35,580 nt of DNA from CAZPCZ01 sp964585225 (GCA_964585225.1 CAZPCZ010000006.1:1-35580); one strand, 5' to 3'. Numbered from the stretch's first letter, positions 21,957 to 29,901 are shown. Translations and numbers: made by a program. The notes: generated from the letters alone by a model not told the origin.

Positions 21957-23384
21957 TCATCGCCGAGACGGGTCGGATTGGAACACGAGGATCCTCCGGC
22001 CCACGCGCTGGTCCAGCCGTGCGTACGGGAGGTCGCGCTGCCCATGGAGGACCCCGTGTTCGCGCAGCGGTACGGGGAATGGGTCGACGCGTTGAAATCC
22101 GAATCGTACGACGTCGCGGGTGACGTCGATCGCCGTCCCAACCCCTTCAATACGGCGAGGGCCCCCGCTCCTCATTCTCCCATTCGTGCGAATGGGTACA
22201 TAATGCCGCCGGAACTCTGGGACGATGAACACGACACGCCCACCGGGCTTGAGCACCTTCGCGAACTCACGGAACGCATTAACGTAGAGCGTCCGCAGCT
22301 CCCCTTGCAGCGCTTGTAGCTTGGAGCTGGAAGCTGGGAGCTGTCGCGGCGGTCCGAGATATGGCTCTGTCACGATCACATCGACGCGCTCACGGACGCA
22401 CTGCGAGAGGCGGCGGACGTCGCATTGCTCGATTTGAATATCCATAGAGCCCGCCCCCTCTTTTTCTCCCCCTCCCACTGGGAGGGGGAGGGCGTGGGGG
22501 TGGTGCATTCGGCGTCTCAACCACTGGACGTTCTCCTTCGCCGCGCGTATCGCACCAGCATCCACATCCGTTCCAATGATCCGTGGAATACCGAGCGCCA
22601 TGGCCTCGGTGAGGGTGGTGCCGGAACCACAGAAAGGATCGAGGAGCGTGAAGCTTGCAGCTTGCAGCTTGCAGCTTGCAGCTCCGATGTTGACCATGGC
22701 GCGAGCGAGTTTTGGTGGGAGCATGCCCGACCGTGCATCGCGGCTCGGGCGGCCGTAGTCGCGCCGGCCCCACTCCTCGAACGGCTGCACGGCGAGCGTG
22801 CGGGCGAGGACGATGCGGTCGCTTCCCACGAGCACGAGCACCTCAACGCCGTTGTCATCCGGCAACAGGCGATTCTTCGCGACGATGACGCTCGAGAGCG
22901 TCGGCTCGCGCGATGTGACCCATCGCACCGTGCGCCCGTGTTCCTTCAGCCACGACTTCTGTGCAGCGGCACCGCGCGTGAGTGATTGCCGAATCGTTAC
23001 CGCCCGCTTCGTTCCTGCACCGAAATCATACACAGAGTAACCAAAGTGCGTTTTCCGTGCATCGTTCGTGTGATTGAGAATGAATTTCCCAATGGTATCA
23101 TCGTGTCCGTCAAATCCGTCGTGGGGAACTTCACGCCACACTTCGCCGATTTTGATCGTGCCGCCGAGCCGAGCCATCAATTCGTGATCGTAGGGGCGGG
23201 GTTCATCCCCGCCCATCGAGTCGCGGGAGGGCATGAAGCCCTCCCCTACGTCCCGCATGGAAACGACCAACGCTTCCGCACTCAGCTCCGCCTTCGTCCA
23301 ATCCGCCCCATCGCCAACCACCGCCGCAATCTCCGCGACGCTGAGGTGCGGCTCTCGACCGAGGATGAAGGCGAACGAGGGCAT
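21957..23384 (-). CDS. TRM11-like RNA/DNA methyltransferase carrying in-frame repeat insertions
   Basis: A 475-residue SAM-dependent methyltransferase of the TRM11/Trm-G10 type, whose members modify the amino group of a tRNA guanine. Motif I is LLDPFCGSGTTLTEAM (Asp249 onward). The catalytic motif IV reads VTEPYLGPP (Glu340-Pro341-Tyr342), a variant of the usual DPPY. The N-terminal part (1-180) should bind RNA. Four segments are read from dispersed repeats and are absent from typical homologues: residues 45-66, about 235-245 (ASCKLQAAS), about 299-307 and about 347-358 (LPASSSKLQAL). All keep the frame, so the gene is intact, but function may be altered. The ATG at 23384 gives MPSFAFILGREPHLS, matching the family start; there is no ribosome binding site, and a TACGGT lies 9 bases upstream. 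Confidence 0.8.
   Translation of the reverse strand: MPSFAFILGREPHLSVAEIAAVVGDGADWTKAELSAEALVVSMRDVGEGFMPSRDSMGGDEPRPYDHELMARLGGTIKIGEVWREVPHDGFDGHDDTIGKFILNHTNDARKTHFGYSVYDFGAGTKRAVTIRQSLTRGAAAQKSWLKEHGRTVRWVTSREPTLSSVIVAKNRLLPDDNGVEVLVLVGSDRIVLARTLAVQPFEEWGRRDYGRPSRDARSGMLPPKLARAMVNIGAASCKLQAASFTLLDPFCGSGTTLTEAMALGIPRIIGTDVDAGAIRAAKENVQWLRRRMHHPHALPLPVGGGEKEGAGSMDIQIEQCDVRRLSQCVRERVDVIVTEPYLGPPRQLPASSSKLQALQGELRTLYVNAFREFAKVLKPGGRVVFIVPEFRRHYVPIRTNGRMRSGGPRRIEGVGTAIDVTRDVVRFGFQRVDPFPVPLREHGVLHGQRDLPYARLDQRVGRRILVFQSDPSRR
22311..22345. repeat. AGCT-starting heptamer tandem inside the methyltransferase gene
   Basis: Five degenerate heptamers of the pattern AGCTnGn run in tandem and end in AGCTGTC, as does the copy at 1240-1253. 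Confidence 0.7.
22466..22490. repeat. C5/G5 palindrome inside the methyltransferase gene
   Basis: Arms CTCCCCCTCCC (22466-22476) and GGGAGGGGGAG (22480-22490) belong to the family at 1192, 29914 and 32972. In the gene it encodes Pro/Gly-rich residues. Confidence 0.75.
22652..22683. repeat. 4.6 perfect copies of AGCTTGC inside the methyltransferase gene
   Basis: Exact tandem heptamers; on the minus strand they encode the repeated peptide SCKLQAA, just before motif I. Confidence 0.85.
23189..23250. repeat. 62-bp three-hairpin palindromic element inside the methyltransferase gene
   Basis: Outer arms CGTAGGGG (23189-23196) and CCCCTACG (23243-23250) enclose two hairpins, GGGCGGGG/CCCCGCCC and GGGAGGGC/GCCCTCCC, a cloverleaf-like layout. 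It is read in frame as residues 45-66. Confidence 0.8.
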
Positions 23385-23417
23385 ACACCAACTACCGTAC
23401 CGCGCCACGAATGGAAA

Positions 23418-23442
23418 CCCCACCCCGGAATCCGGGGTGGGG
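23418..23442 (-). terminator. Hairpin terminator after the RNA ligase gene
   Basis: A 12-bp stem pairs 23418-23429 (CCCCACCCCGGA) with 23431-23442; TTTCC follows on the minus strand. Confidence 0.75.
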
Positions 23443-23450
23443 CCTTGTCC

Positions 23451-24086
23451 TCACTTCGCGAGCTCGTTCCGCACGACCTTGCGGTGGAGCCAATGGTCGT
23501 CGGTTTGCACGTGGCCGGCTCGGACGTACTTTGCGACCGATCGCGGGAACTCCGTGGCGTCGAACGCGCGTGCGACGCGGACGACGTACCCTTCGCTCTC
23601 GGTGCTGTACGTCGGCCGCAACCACGCCGCTGCGCGCACGCTCGCCTCGTCCCACACGCCGCGCCAGAGCACCGGCACGGTGGCGAGGTCGAGCTCCTGT
23701 GCGATCGCGACGGTGTCATCCCACGATCGGAACCGATCGCCGTCGACTGCTCCGAAGAGCAGGTAGTACGACGGGAGGCCGCGATACGGGATGGAGTGCG
23801 CCGCGAATACATTCTCGCCGCACAGACGACGATCGTTCGGGATGCGGTGCGCGATGCGTCCCTGGAGTGCACACACCCAGTGGCGTGCAGGATGCGGCGT
23901 GTGCGTCGTGGACCGCGCATGCACGCCGTTCCGATGACACGTCGTCCCCTCGCCGTCCATCTTCTCCGTGATGACGACCTCCTCGCCGACGAATGCACGG
24001 CAATCGCGGAGGATGAGATCGTCGCGACTACGCCCGGGGCTCCACGGAAGGTGGAGCGTCCGCGGGTACTTCTGAGAACCCGACAT
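23451..24086 (-). CDS. RNA ligase family protein (Rnl2-like nucleotidyltransferase)
   Basis: A 211-residue ATP-dependent RNA ligase-type protein. Motif I is TEKMDGEGTT with the nucleotidyl-accepting Lys42. GENVFAAHSIPYRGLPSYYLLF (90-111) matches the motif III region of short Rnl2-like ligases. SEGYVVRV (164-171, Glu165) is motif IV, and the Lys in VAKYVRAGH (186) is motif V. It lacks an extra C-terminal domain, as in minimal ligases, so it may repair or seal RNA or nicked duplexes; substrate is not known. The ATG at 24086 has GGAGG seven bases upstream. It has its own promoter and terminator and lies between the methyltransferase and comM genes. Confidence 0.85.
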   Translation of the reverse strand: MSGSQKYPRTLHLPWSPGRSRDDLILRDCRAFVGEEVVITEKMDGEGTTCHRNGVHARSTTHTPHPARHWVCALQGRIAHRIPNDRRLCGENVFAAHSIPYRGLPSYYLLFGAVDGDRFRSWDDTVAIAQELDLATVPVLWRGVWDEASVRAAAWLRPTYSTESEGYVVRVARAFDATEFPRSVAKYVRAGHVQTDDHWLHRKVVRNELAK

Positions 24087-24152
24087 GATCACTCCTCCTT
24101 TCTGTATTGCGCGCCGTCGCTCACACCATGTGAGCGCGTCCTGCGCTGGTTG

Positions 24153-24181
24153 ACGGTATCACGAACGGCGGCGCTCGTCAA
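24153..24181 (-). promoter_or_regulatory. Promoter of the RNA ligase gene
   Basis: Minus strand: TTGACG (24181-24176), a 17-base spacer and TACCGT (24158-24153). Confidence 0.75.
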
Positions 24182-24214
24182 TGGCCGCCGAATGACCAAT
24201 GCTGTGAATGAGTC

Positions 24215-25792
24215 CTACACCGCCGCCTCCTGCTTCTGGCGATACGAGAGTGCCTCCTGGAGGTGCGCGGTGGTGATGGTGTCGGCGCTCGTGAGGTCGG
24301 CGATGGTGCGGCTGACGCGGAGCATGCGGATCGTCGCGCGGGCGGAGAGGTGGAAGCGGTCGGCGGCGCGCAGGAGGACGTCGCGGGTGTCGTCCCCGAG
24401 CGGCGCAGCTCCGCGTAGCTGCGGCGTGGAGAGTTCGGCGTTCGTCTGCGGCAGGTCTCCTGCGGCAGCTCGCGCGCGTTGTCGCTCGCGCGCGGCCTCC
24501 ACCTTCGACCGCATGACCGCCGAGCGCTCCTCCTTCGGCTCCTGCAGGAGCACCTCGGTCGGCTGCCGCGGCACCTCGACGATGAGGTCAATGCGGTCGA
24601 GGAGCGGGCCGGAGATCTTCCGCTGGTACTTCAAGATCGCGCCCGGGCTGCACACGCACGTGCGCTGCTCGTCGCCCCAGTACCCGCACGGACACGGGTT
24701 CTGCGCCGCGACGAGCATGAACCGCGCGGGGAAGGTCACGCTCCCGGCCGCGCGGCTCACGGTCACCATCCCATCCTCGAGCGGCTGCCGGAGCCCCTCG
24801 AGCACTGGCCGATCGAATTCCGGGAACTCGTCCATGAAGAGCACGCCGCGGTGCGCGAGCGACACCTCGCCGGGCTTCGGCGCGGCACCGCCGCCGATGA
24901 TTGCGATGTCCGACGCGGAGTGGTGCGGCGATCGGAACGGCCGCTCCATGATGAGCCCGCCGTCGCGGGACGTGAGGCCGACGACGGAATGGATCGTCGT
25001 CACCTCGAGCCGCTCCTCATCGGTCATGGTCGGAAGGATCGTCGGGAGCGAGCGCGCGAGGAGCGACTTCCCGGTGCCCGGCGGACCCGTGAAGAGCACG
25101 TTGTGCCCGCCGGCCGCGGCGATTTCGAGCGCCCGCTTCGCGTGGTGGAGACCATGGATGTACGCGAGGTCGCTCGGGGTGAGCTCCTCGCTGGGTGGGT
25201 GCTGCGGGACGACGCCGCGCTGGTGGGGCGTGAGTGGCTCTTGCTGGAGCAGGTGCTGAACGACCTCGCGGAGGTGCGAGACCGGGAGCACGGTGAGACC
25301 AGCGACCGCGCACGCCTCATCTGCATTCGCCCGCGGGACGACGAGCGTCGTGAGACCGAGCCGTCGGCAGGCGAGTGCGATTGGGAGGAGACCAGTGAGC
25401 GGCCGCACGCTCCCATCGAGCCCGAGCTCGCCGAGGAACACCGTCCTGGGGTCGATGCCTGCGACATCGCGGCTGCCCTCGGCGGTCCCATCCTCGCGCT
25501 CGAACTCGACCCGGCCGGCCGCGAGCATGACCGCCGCCGCGATCGGGAGGTCGAACGCCGGCCCCTCCTTCTTGAGGTCCGCCGGCGCCAAGTTCACGGT
25601 GACGCGCGTCCGTGGGAAACTCACGCCGCAGCTCCGGATCGCCGCGCGCACGCGCTCCCGTGATTCCTTCACCGCCGCATCCGGCAACCCCACGAGGTTG
25701 AACGCCGGAAGCCCCGCCGCAACATCCGCCTCCACCTCCACCGGCACCCCCTGAATCCCCACAATGGTCGCCGAGAGCACTTTCGCGGACAT
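24215..25792 (-). CDS. comM: ComM/YifB-type Mg-chelatase-like AAA+ ATPase
   Basis: A 525-residue AAA+ protein. In naturally competent bacteria ComM is a helicase that promotes branch migration during uptake of foreign DNA. The N-terminal lon-protease-like part (MSAKVLSATIVGIQGVPVEVE ... GLPAFNLVGLPDAAVKESRERVRAA) is typical. Walker A is GPPGTGKS near residue 235 and Walker B LFMDEFPEF. The Cys cluster CPCGYWGDEQRTCVCS is usual for the family, as is the C-terminal helical domain. The length fits. The ATG at 25792 matches the family start and has no clear ribosome binding site. Directly upstream is a dispersed repeat whose minus strand offers TAAACT, 12 bases before the ATG, as a possible -10 box. 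Confidence 0.93.
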   Translation of the reverse strand: MSAKVLSATIVGIQGVPVEVEADVAAGLPAFNLVGLPDAAVKESRERVRAAIRSCGVSFPRTRVTVNLAPADLKKEGPAFDLPIAAAVMLAAGRVEFEREDGTAEGSRDVAGIDPRTVFLGELGLDGSVRPLTGLLPIALACRRLGLTTLVVPRANADEACAVAGLTVLPVSHLREVVQHLLQQEPLTPHQRGVVPQHPPSEELTPSDLAYIHGLHHAKRALEIAAAGGHNVLFTGPPGTGKSLLARSLPTILPTMTDEERLEVTTIHSVVGLTSRDGGLIMERPFRSPHHSASDIAIIGGGAAPKPGEVSLAHRGVLFMDEFPEFDRPVLEGLRQPLEDGMVTVSRAAGSVTFPARFMLVAAQNPCPCGYWGDEQRTCVCSPGAILKYQRKISGPLLDRIDLIVEVPRQPTEVLLQEPKEERSAVMRSKVEAARERQRARAAAGDLPQTNAELSTPQLRGAAPLGDDTRDVLLRAADRFHLSARATIRMLRVSRTIADLTSADTITTAHLQEALSYRQKQEAAV

Positions 25793-25804
25793 ACGCTCGT
25801 TCCA

Positions 25805-25850
25805 AGTTTATCCTGAGCCCCAACGTTGCAGTCGTGGCGAAGGATCTCGC
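25805..25850. repeat. Dispersed TTTATCCTGAGC...GCGAAGGATCTCGC repeat upstream of comM
   Basis: It shares both ends with 29050-29083 and the inner part with 13001-13035. It lies in the presumed promoter region of comM. Confidence 0.7.
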
Positions 25851-25931
25851 CATGATGCACGGCGCTTCTCTCGGTATCTGCGTCACACCGTGCGGAAGTC
25901 GTCTCACATCGTACCACGCACGCAATGGAAA

Positions 25932-25958
25932 AGGCGGGCCGATGTACTCGGCCCGCCT
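25932..25958 (-). terminator. Hairpin terminator after the 25972-26649 gene
   Basis: An 11-bp stem pairs 25932-25942 (AGGCGGGCCGA) with 25948-25958, loop TGTAC, starting 14 bases after the stop codon. Confidence 0.75.
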
Positions 25959-25971
25959 CGTGGTGGCGTGG

Positions 25972-26649
25972 TCACCCGCGCGACAGCGTGGGACCCGTGA
26001 TCGTCGCGTGGTAGGATCCGCTCCCCGATGGGTCGCGGGTGATGGTGAGGATCGTCGGCTTCGTCATGGTGCTCGCGATGTACGCGCCATGGGGCGTCGC
26101 GTCGATGACTCGGCGGAGCTCGCGGCTGAACCCCGCGAGGAGCGTGCGGACGTCGTCGGGCCGGAGGAGGTCGGCGAGCGCGTACTCGAGGACATCAATC
26201 CACCGCGAGGTGCGGTAGCCGGCGCGACGGAGCATCCGGCTGAGCCGTGCGTCGAGCTCTCGCTCCGGGAGCAGCGCGAGACCGAGCGTCGTGTGCGGGC
26301 CTGCCTCCTCGACGATCGCCTGACGGACGACGTGCACCCACGCGCCGACGAGCGCCTCGGCGACGATGTCACGGAGCGAGCGGTGGAGCCGCCCGACAAC
26401 GATGCGGACGACTTGCGCGCGCGATGTGCGCATCCATCCTGTGCTGCCGGTGCCTTCGCGTACACGCGCGGGTTCGGCGATCATCCGGCCGCCGAGCCGT
26501 TCTGCCACTCGGTGGAGCCGGTCGGACTGACGGGCGAGATCCTCGACCGCGCGCCGGACTCCCTCGTGGATCTCCAAGAGCGTTGGTGCGCTGACGTGTG
26601 GCCACGGACCGGGCGGCGACCCGACGACCGTCTTGTCGGAAACGGGCAT
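25972..26649 (-). CDS. Protein of unknown function, 225 residues
   Basis: I do not recognise this protein. The ATG at 26649 has AAGGAA upstream, overlapping the end of the preceding gene. Residues 25-60 form an Arg/Glu-rich helix (LLEIHEGVRRAVEDLARQSDRLHRVAERL). The middle is mostly helical and hydrophobic-amphipathic (LRDIVAEALVGAWVHVVRQAIVEEAG), and the C-terminal 40 residues are strand-like and Thr-rich (KPTILTITRDPSGSGSYHATIT). There is no signal peptide. It follows the small membrane protein gene by 13 bases, so the two form an operon and may act together. Confidence 0.7.
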   Translation of the reverse strand: MPVSDKTVVGSPPGPWPHVSAPTLLEIHEGVRRAVEDLARQSDRLHRVAERLGGRMIAEPARVREGTGSTGWMRTSRAQVVRIVVGRLHRSLRDIVAEALVGAWVHVVRQAIVEEAGPHTTLGLALLPERELDARLSRMLRRAGYRTSRWIDVLEYALADLLRPDDVRTLLAGFSRELRRVIDATPHGAYIASTMTKPTILTITRDPSGSGSYHATITGPTLSRG

Positions 26650-26662
26650 GGTTCCTTCCTTC

Positions 26663-26911
26663 CTACTGCGCACGTTGTTGTTCGATGACGCGCTCGAGCG
26701 CTTCCCGCGTCTTCCGGAGCTCGACGTTCGTCTGCTCGAGCTTGTCGTTCACCCCCTCGAGATCATCGTCGATGTCGTCGAGGTTGCTGCACATGCTGCA
26801 CGTTGAGATGAGCGCGAGGAAGAGGATAAAGCCCACCTCGCTGATCTCGCCGCGGATGTGACGGAGCTCGCCTCGCCAGCCCTTCGGCGGTTGTTCTCCT
26901 TCGTCTGCCAT
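26663..26911 (-). CDS. Small membrane protein with a coiled-coil tail
   Basis: An 82-residue protein. A hydrophilic N terminus precedes one membrane helix (about 25-41, SEVGFILFLALISTCSMCS), which contains two Cys. Residues 43-82 are an acidic heptad-like coiled coil (LDDIDDDLEGVNDKLEQTNVELRKTREALERVIEQQ). It could anchor a partner to the membrane; the 225-residue protein encoded 13 bases downstream is the obvious candidate. The ATG has only a weak AGGAG-like site upstream. Confidence 0.75.
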   Translation of the reverse strand: MADEGEQPPKGWRGELRHIRGEISEVGFILFLALISTCSMCSNLDDIDDDLEGVNDKLEQTNVELRKTREALERVIEQQRAQ

Positions 26912-26957
26912 TGTTTCATCTTCTCCTTCTAGCCAACTGATGGGAATGATCTGCGAG

Positions 26958-26987
26958 TATGATGTATCGCCTTACGGCGCGTGTCAA
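26958..26987 (-). promoter_or_regulatory. Probable promoter of the 26911-25972 operon
   Basis: A perfect minus-strand TTGACA (26987-26982) with only poor -10 candidates (CATCAT at spacing 17). It lies 11 bases from the divergent promoter at 26999. Confidence 0.45.
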
Positions 26988-26998
26988 TGGGATGGTGT

Positions 26999-27027
26999 TT
27001 GACACCGCCAAATACCTGTGCTAACCT
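26999..27027 (+). promoter_or_regulatory. Promoter of the leader region before the ABC exporter
   Basis: TTGACA (26999-27004), a 17-base spacer and TAACCT (27022-27027). The next gene starts almost 300 bases downstream, behind a terminator-like hairpin. Confidence 0.8.
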
Positions 27028-27032
27028 AGGAA

Positions 27033-27297
27033 TTACGAAATTCACGATCGCAATCGCATGCAGAACCACATGACCATGAATACCAAGTGGATGACCCCGC
27101 GTCCGATGTCTATCGGACTGATGGGCGCGCCCGCCGCAACCGCTGTACGAATGCGGGCGGGCAAGCTTTTCTATGGCCGCGTTTCGGCGGCTGGTGCAGC
27201 ACGCACGCGTGGTGGAGTTCTGCGTTGGTTCCCTTCCCCGTGAAGTTGGACGGACGCGAGAGCCCTGCCACGCGAGTGGCAGGGCCTTTCGATTGTT
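27033..27297 (+). ncRNA. Long structured leader or small RNA candidate upstream of the ABC exporter
   Basis: The transcript from the 26999 promoter would run through several hairpins before the exporter gene: GTCCGAT/ATCGGAC (loop GTCT), an imperfect GCCCGCC-GCA/TGC-GGGCGGGC stem followed by AAGCTTTTCT, GCCGC/GGCGGC, and a strong terminator at 27262. This fits an attenuated leader or a free-standing RNA. A 61-codon frame (27058-27243, Met- and Arg-rich) has no ribosome binding site and may be chance. No known riboswitch, RNase P, tmRNA, SRP or 6S signature was recognised. Confidence 0.35.
27262..27297 (+). terminator. Terminator hairpin just before the ABC exporter gene
   Basis: A perfect 10-bp stem pairs 27262-27271 (GCCCTGCCAC) with 27276-27285, loop GCGA, followed by CTTTCGATTGTT. 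It would stop or attenuate transcripts 28 bases before the exporter ribosome binding site. Confidence 0.7.
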
Positions 27298-27324
27298 CGT
27301 TCACAACTCACCGGAAGGACACCC

Positions 27325-29061
27325 ATGCACTTCCTCCGAACGGTCTGGCAGCTCCTGGGCGTGCACCGTCGCGCATTCGTCGCCATCGTCGCCGGCGCCG
27401 CCGCGTACGAAACGGTGAAGGTCCTCGGCCCCTACCTCGTCGGTGCGGCGATCGACGCGATCGTCCGCGCGGTGACCACCCACGACGCAACTGCGCTCCG
27501 CCAGATCGCCTGGTGCATCGTCGGCATCGCGGCGGTCGACCACGCGACGGCGTTCATTGACGCGGCGTTCAACGGCCGGATCCTCCGGTTCCTGTACGGC
27601 GTCGAGCGCGATGTGAGCGTCGCGGCATCCGATCAGACGCTCGCGCTCCCACTCAGCTACCACGAGCGGGAGCCAGCCGGCGGCCTCGTCACGCGGATCG
27701 ACCGCGGGACATCTCGGCTCGTCGAGCTCCTCATGGATGCGTGCTGGGAAGGGATTCCGACGTGCATCCAGCTCGTCGTGACGTTCGTTGCGCTTGCCGT
27801 CGCGAACCGCACCGTCGCCGCGGTGTACGCGGCGTTCATCCCGATCTTCCTCCTCGTGACGGTCCGCAAGCACCGCGCGGAGCACCCGTTCCGGATGGAG
27901 CGACACGATCGGTACGAGGAGGCGTCGTCGCATACCGCGGAGACGATCTGGAACATCCTCACGATCCAGTCGTTCGGCCGCGAGGCGACACAGCAGACGC
28001 GGTACCGATCGGTGTACGAACGCATCGTGGACCTCGGGATGCGGCAGTACGCGGTCGGCGTCCGCTGGGAGCTCCTACGCGACGAGGTCGTGAATGTCGG
28101 GAGGCTCAGCGTGCTCGCGGTCGCCGCATGGGAGGCGTGGCACGGACATGCCTCGGTCGGCGCGGTCGTTGCGTTCCTTACGCTCTCCGAGAAAGCGTAT
28201 ATCTCGTGCTTCCGGCTCTCGCGGCTCCTCGAGCGCGTCGCGGACGCGCGAGTGTCCGTCGGCCGGCTCGCGGAGTTCCTCGCCGAGGCACCGACGGTCG
28301 CGGATCCGCCATTCCCGGTGCCCGCCGCGCTCCGCGGCGGCGTCGCGTTCGACCGCGTCTCGTTCAGCTACGGGAACGGGACGGGCGCGGTGTTGCGTGA
28401 GGTCTCGTTCGCGATCGCGCCCGGAGAAACGGTTGCGTTCGCGGGACCGAGCGGTGGCGGGAAGTCCACGATCGTGAAGCTCCTCTTCCGCCACTACGAC
28501 CCCACCGAGGGCCGCGTGCTCTTCGACGGCGTGGACGTGCGCGCGTTCGCCCGTGCCGATGTCCGCCACCAGCTCGGGTACGTCCCGCAGGAAGGGCAGA
28601 TCCTCAACCGCACGATCACGGAGAACGTCCGGCTCGGCAACCCCGGCGCGACCGATGCGGAGGTGCGCGCGGCCTGCCGCCTCGCCGGCGCCGGTGCGTT
28701 CATCGCGGAGCTGCCGCAGGGGTACGACACGCTCGTCGGCGAACAGGGCGTCCGGCTCTCCGGCGGACAGCGCCAGCGGCTGTGCATCGCACGGGCGGTT
28801 GTTGGGAACCCGAAGGTGCTCGTGTTCGACGAGGCGACGAGCTCGCTCGACGCGGAATCCGAACGCATCATCCAGGAAGCGCTGGAAACGCTCCGCGGGA
28901 CGACGACGATCATCGTCATCGCGCACCGACTCTCGACGATCCGACACGCCGACCGCATCCTCGTCGTCGAGGACGGCCGCATCGTCGAGGAGGGCAGCCA
29001 CGCGCAGCTCCTGCGCCAGAATGGCCTCTACCAACGACTGGTGTCGTTGAGTTTATCCTGA
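27325..29061 (+). CDS. ABC exporter, fused membrane and ATPase domains (MsbA/ATM1-like half transporter)
   Basis: A 578-residue half transporter. Residues 1-310 form the type I exporter membrane domain with about six helices. Residues 330-578 form the ATPase: Walker A GPSGGGKST (about 374), Q-loop VPQEG, signature LSGGQRQR (about 477), Walker B VLVFDEATSSLD (about 498) and H-loop IAHRLST. The Q-loop region ILNRTITENV resembles ATM1/heavy-metal-type and generic exporters; the substrate cannot be told. It must form a dimer. The ATG has GGAAGGA upstream. It ends inside a dispersed repeat, whose TCCTGAGC supplies the stop codon. Transcription must pass the terminator hairpin at 27262. Confidence 0.9.
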   Translation: MHFLRTVWQLLGVHRRAFVAIVAGAAAYETVKVLGPYLVGAAIDAIVRAVTTHDATALRQIAWCIVGIAAVDHATAFIDAAFNGRILRFLYGVERDVSVAASDQTLALPLSYHEREPAGGLVTRIDRGTSRLVELLMDACWEGIPTCIQLVVTFVALAVANRTVAAVYAAFIPIFLLVTVRKHRAEHPFRMERHDRYEEASSHTAETIWNILTIQSFGREATQQTRYRSVYERIVDLGMRQYAVGVRWELLRDEVVNVGRLSVLAVAAWEAWHGHASVGAVVAFLTLSEKAYISCFRLSRLLERVADARVSVGRLAEFLAEAPTVADPPFPVPAALRGGVAFDRVSFSYGNGTGAVLREVSFAIAPGETVAFAGPSGGGKSTIVKLLFRHYDPTEGRVLFDGVDVRAFARADVRHQLGYVPQEGQILNRTITENVRLGNPGATDAEVRAACRLAGAGAFIAELPQGYDTLVGEQGVRLSGGQRQRLCIARAVVGNPKVLVFDEATSSLDAESERIIQEALETLRGTTTIIVIAHRLSTIRHADRILVVEDGRIVEEGSHAQLLRQNGLYQRLVSLSLS

Positions 29062-29083
29062 GCCCGCAGGCGAAGGATCTCGC
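29050..29083. repeat. Dispersed TTTATCCTGAGC...GCGAAGGATCTCGC repeat at the exporter 3' end
   Basis: Matches 25805-25850 at both ends. The last codons and the TGA of the exporter gene lie inside it. Confidence 0.75.
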
Positions 29084-29097
29084 AAAATGGTGCTGGG

Positions 29098-29126
29098 TTG
29101 ACGGTGACGCCCGAAGTGTGTATGGT
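29098..29126 (+). promoter_or_regulatory. Promoter of the short-chain dehydrogenase gene
   Basis: TTGACG (29098-29103), a 17-base spacer and TATGGT (29121-29126), about 43 bases before the start codon. Confidence 0.75.
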
Positions 29127-29168
29127 TATGGCACGATCGTTGTACAACTCCGTGAAATGGAGGAGCTC

Positions 29169-29891
29169 ATGCCCACCGACACCGCACTCATCCTCGGGGC
29201 CTCGAAGGGGCTCGGGGCGGAAATCGCACGAGCGTACCACGACGACTGTTGGGTCGAAACGATCGAACTCGCGAGCTCGATCAACGACGGGAACCCGCGC
29301 GGCCGGCTCGCATCGCGCACGATGCTCCGCTGCAACCTCGCGGACCGCGCGAGCGTCCGCATGACGCTCTGCAAACTCGAACACCGCCGCGTCACCTTCA
29401 ACCGCTTCTTCTGGGTCGCGGGCACGTGGTGGGAAGGCGAGTTCGCGGAGATGTCGCCGGAGGAGATGCTCCGTCTCATTGACGTGAACTTCCGCAACGC
29501 GGTGCTCGTTGCACACTGGGCGTGGCGGGCGCTGCAGAGCGCGTCGAGGGCAACCGCGTACCCACCGTCGACGTACACGGTCATCGGCTCCACCTCCGGC
29601 GTGCGGCCGCGCAAGCACCAGGAGGTCTACGCGGCGACGAAGCACGCGCAGGTGGGCTTCGCCCGATCGCTCGGGGAGAGCAACCCGAACCCGAACGTGC
29701 ACGTCTCGCTCTTCGTCCTCGGCGGCATGCGGACGCACCTCTTCGACCGCAAGCCCCCGGCGGCCTACGCCGAGTTCATGGACCCCGCGAAGGTCGCGGC
29801 GCACATCGTCGCGCGGGTCGCCGAGCAGCGCGACCCGTACCTCGAGCAGGAGATCACGCGCGACTCCTCGCTCGGCCAGTCGCTGCGGTGA
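29169..29891 (+). CDS. Short-chain dehydrogenase/reductase (SDR)
   Basis: A 240-residue classical-type SDR, an NAD(P)-dependent oxidoreductase. The cofactor motif is GASKGLG (10-16). The catalytic set is Ser141 (GSTSG), Tyr154 and Lys158 (YAATK), with Asn107 in DVNFRN. The usual NNAG strand is replaced by WVAG. The substrate is unknown. The ATG at 29169 has AGGAG five bases upstream; an in-frame ATG at 29157 overlaps that site and is less likely. It stands alone, with its own promoter and a T-followed hairpin after it. Confidence 0.88.
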   Translation: MPTDTALILGASKGLGAEIARAYHDDCWVETIELASSINDGNPRGRLASRTMLRCNLADRASVRMTLCKLEHRRVTFNRFFWVAGTWWEGEFAEMSPEEMLRLIDVNFRNAVLVAHWAWRALQSASRATAYPPSTYTVIGSTSGVRPRKHQEVYAATKHAQVGFARSLGESNPNPNVHVSLFVLGGMRTHLFDRKPPAAYAEFMDPAKVAAHIVARVAEQRDPYLEQEITRDSSLGQSLR

Positions 29892-29901
29892 CGCGCGAGC
29901 C

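Noticed and set aside
22652..22683. Possible CRISPR-like tandem repeats
   Set aside because: The units are 7 bases long with no spacers and lie inside a coding frame.
27058..27243. A 61-codon frame in the exporter leader
   Set aside because: No ribosome site, unusual composition, and a hairpin-rich sequence. Kept only as a note in the leader entry.
27160..27260. Possible tRNA or other known RNA in the exporter leader
   Set aside because: No cloverleaf, T-loop or acceptor pairing could be completed, and no RNase P, tmRNA or SRP consensus was seen.
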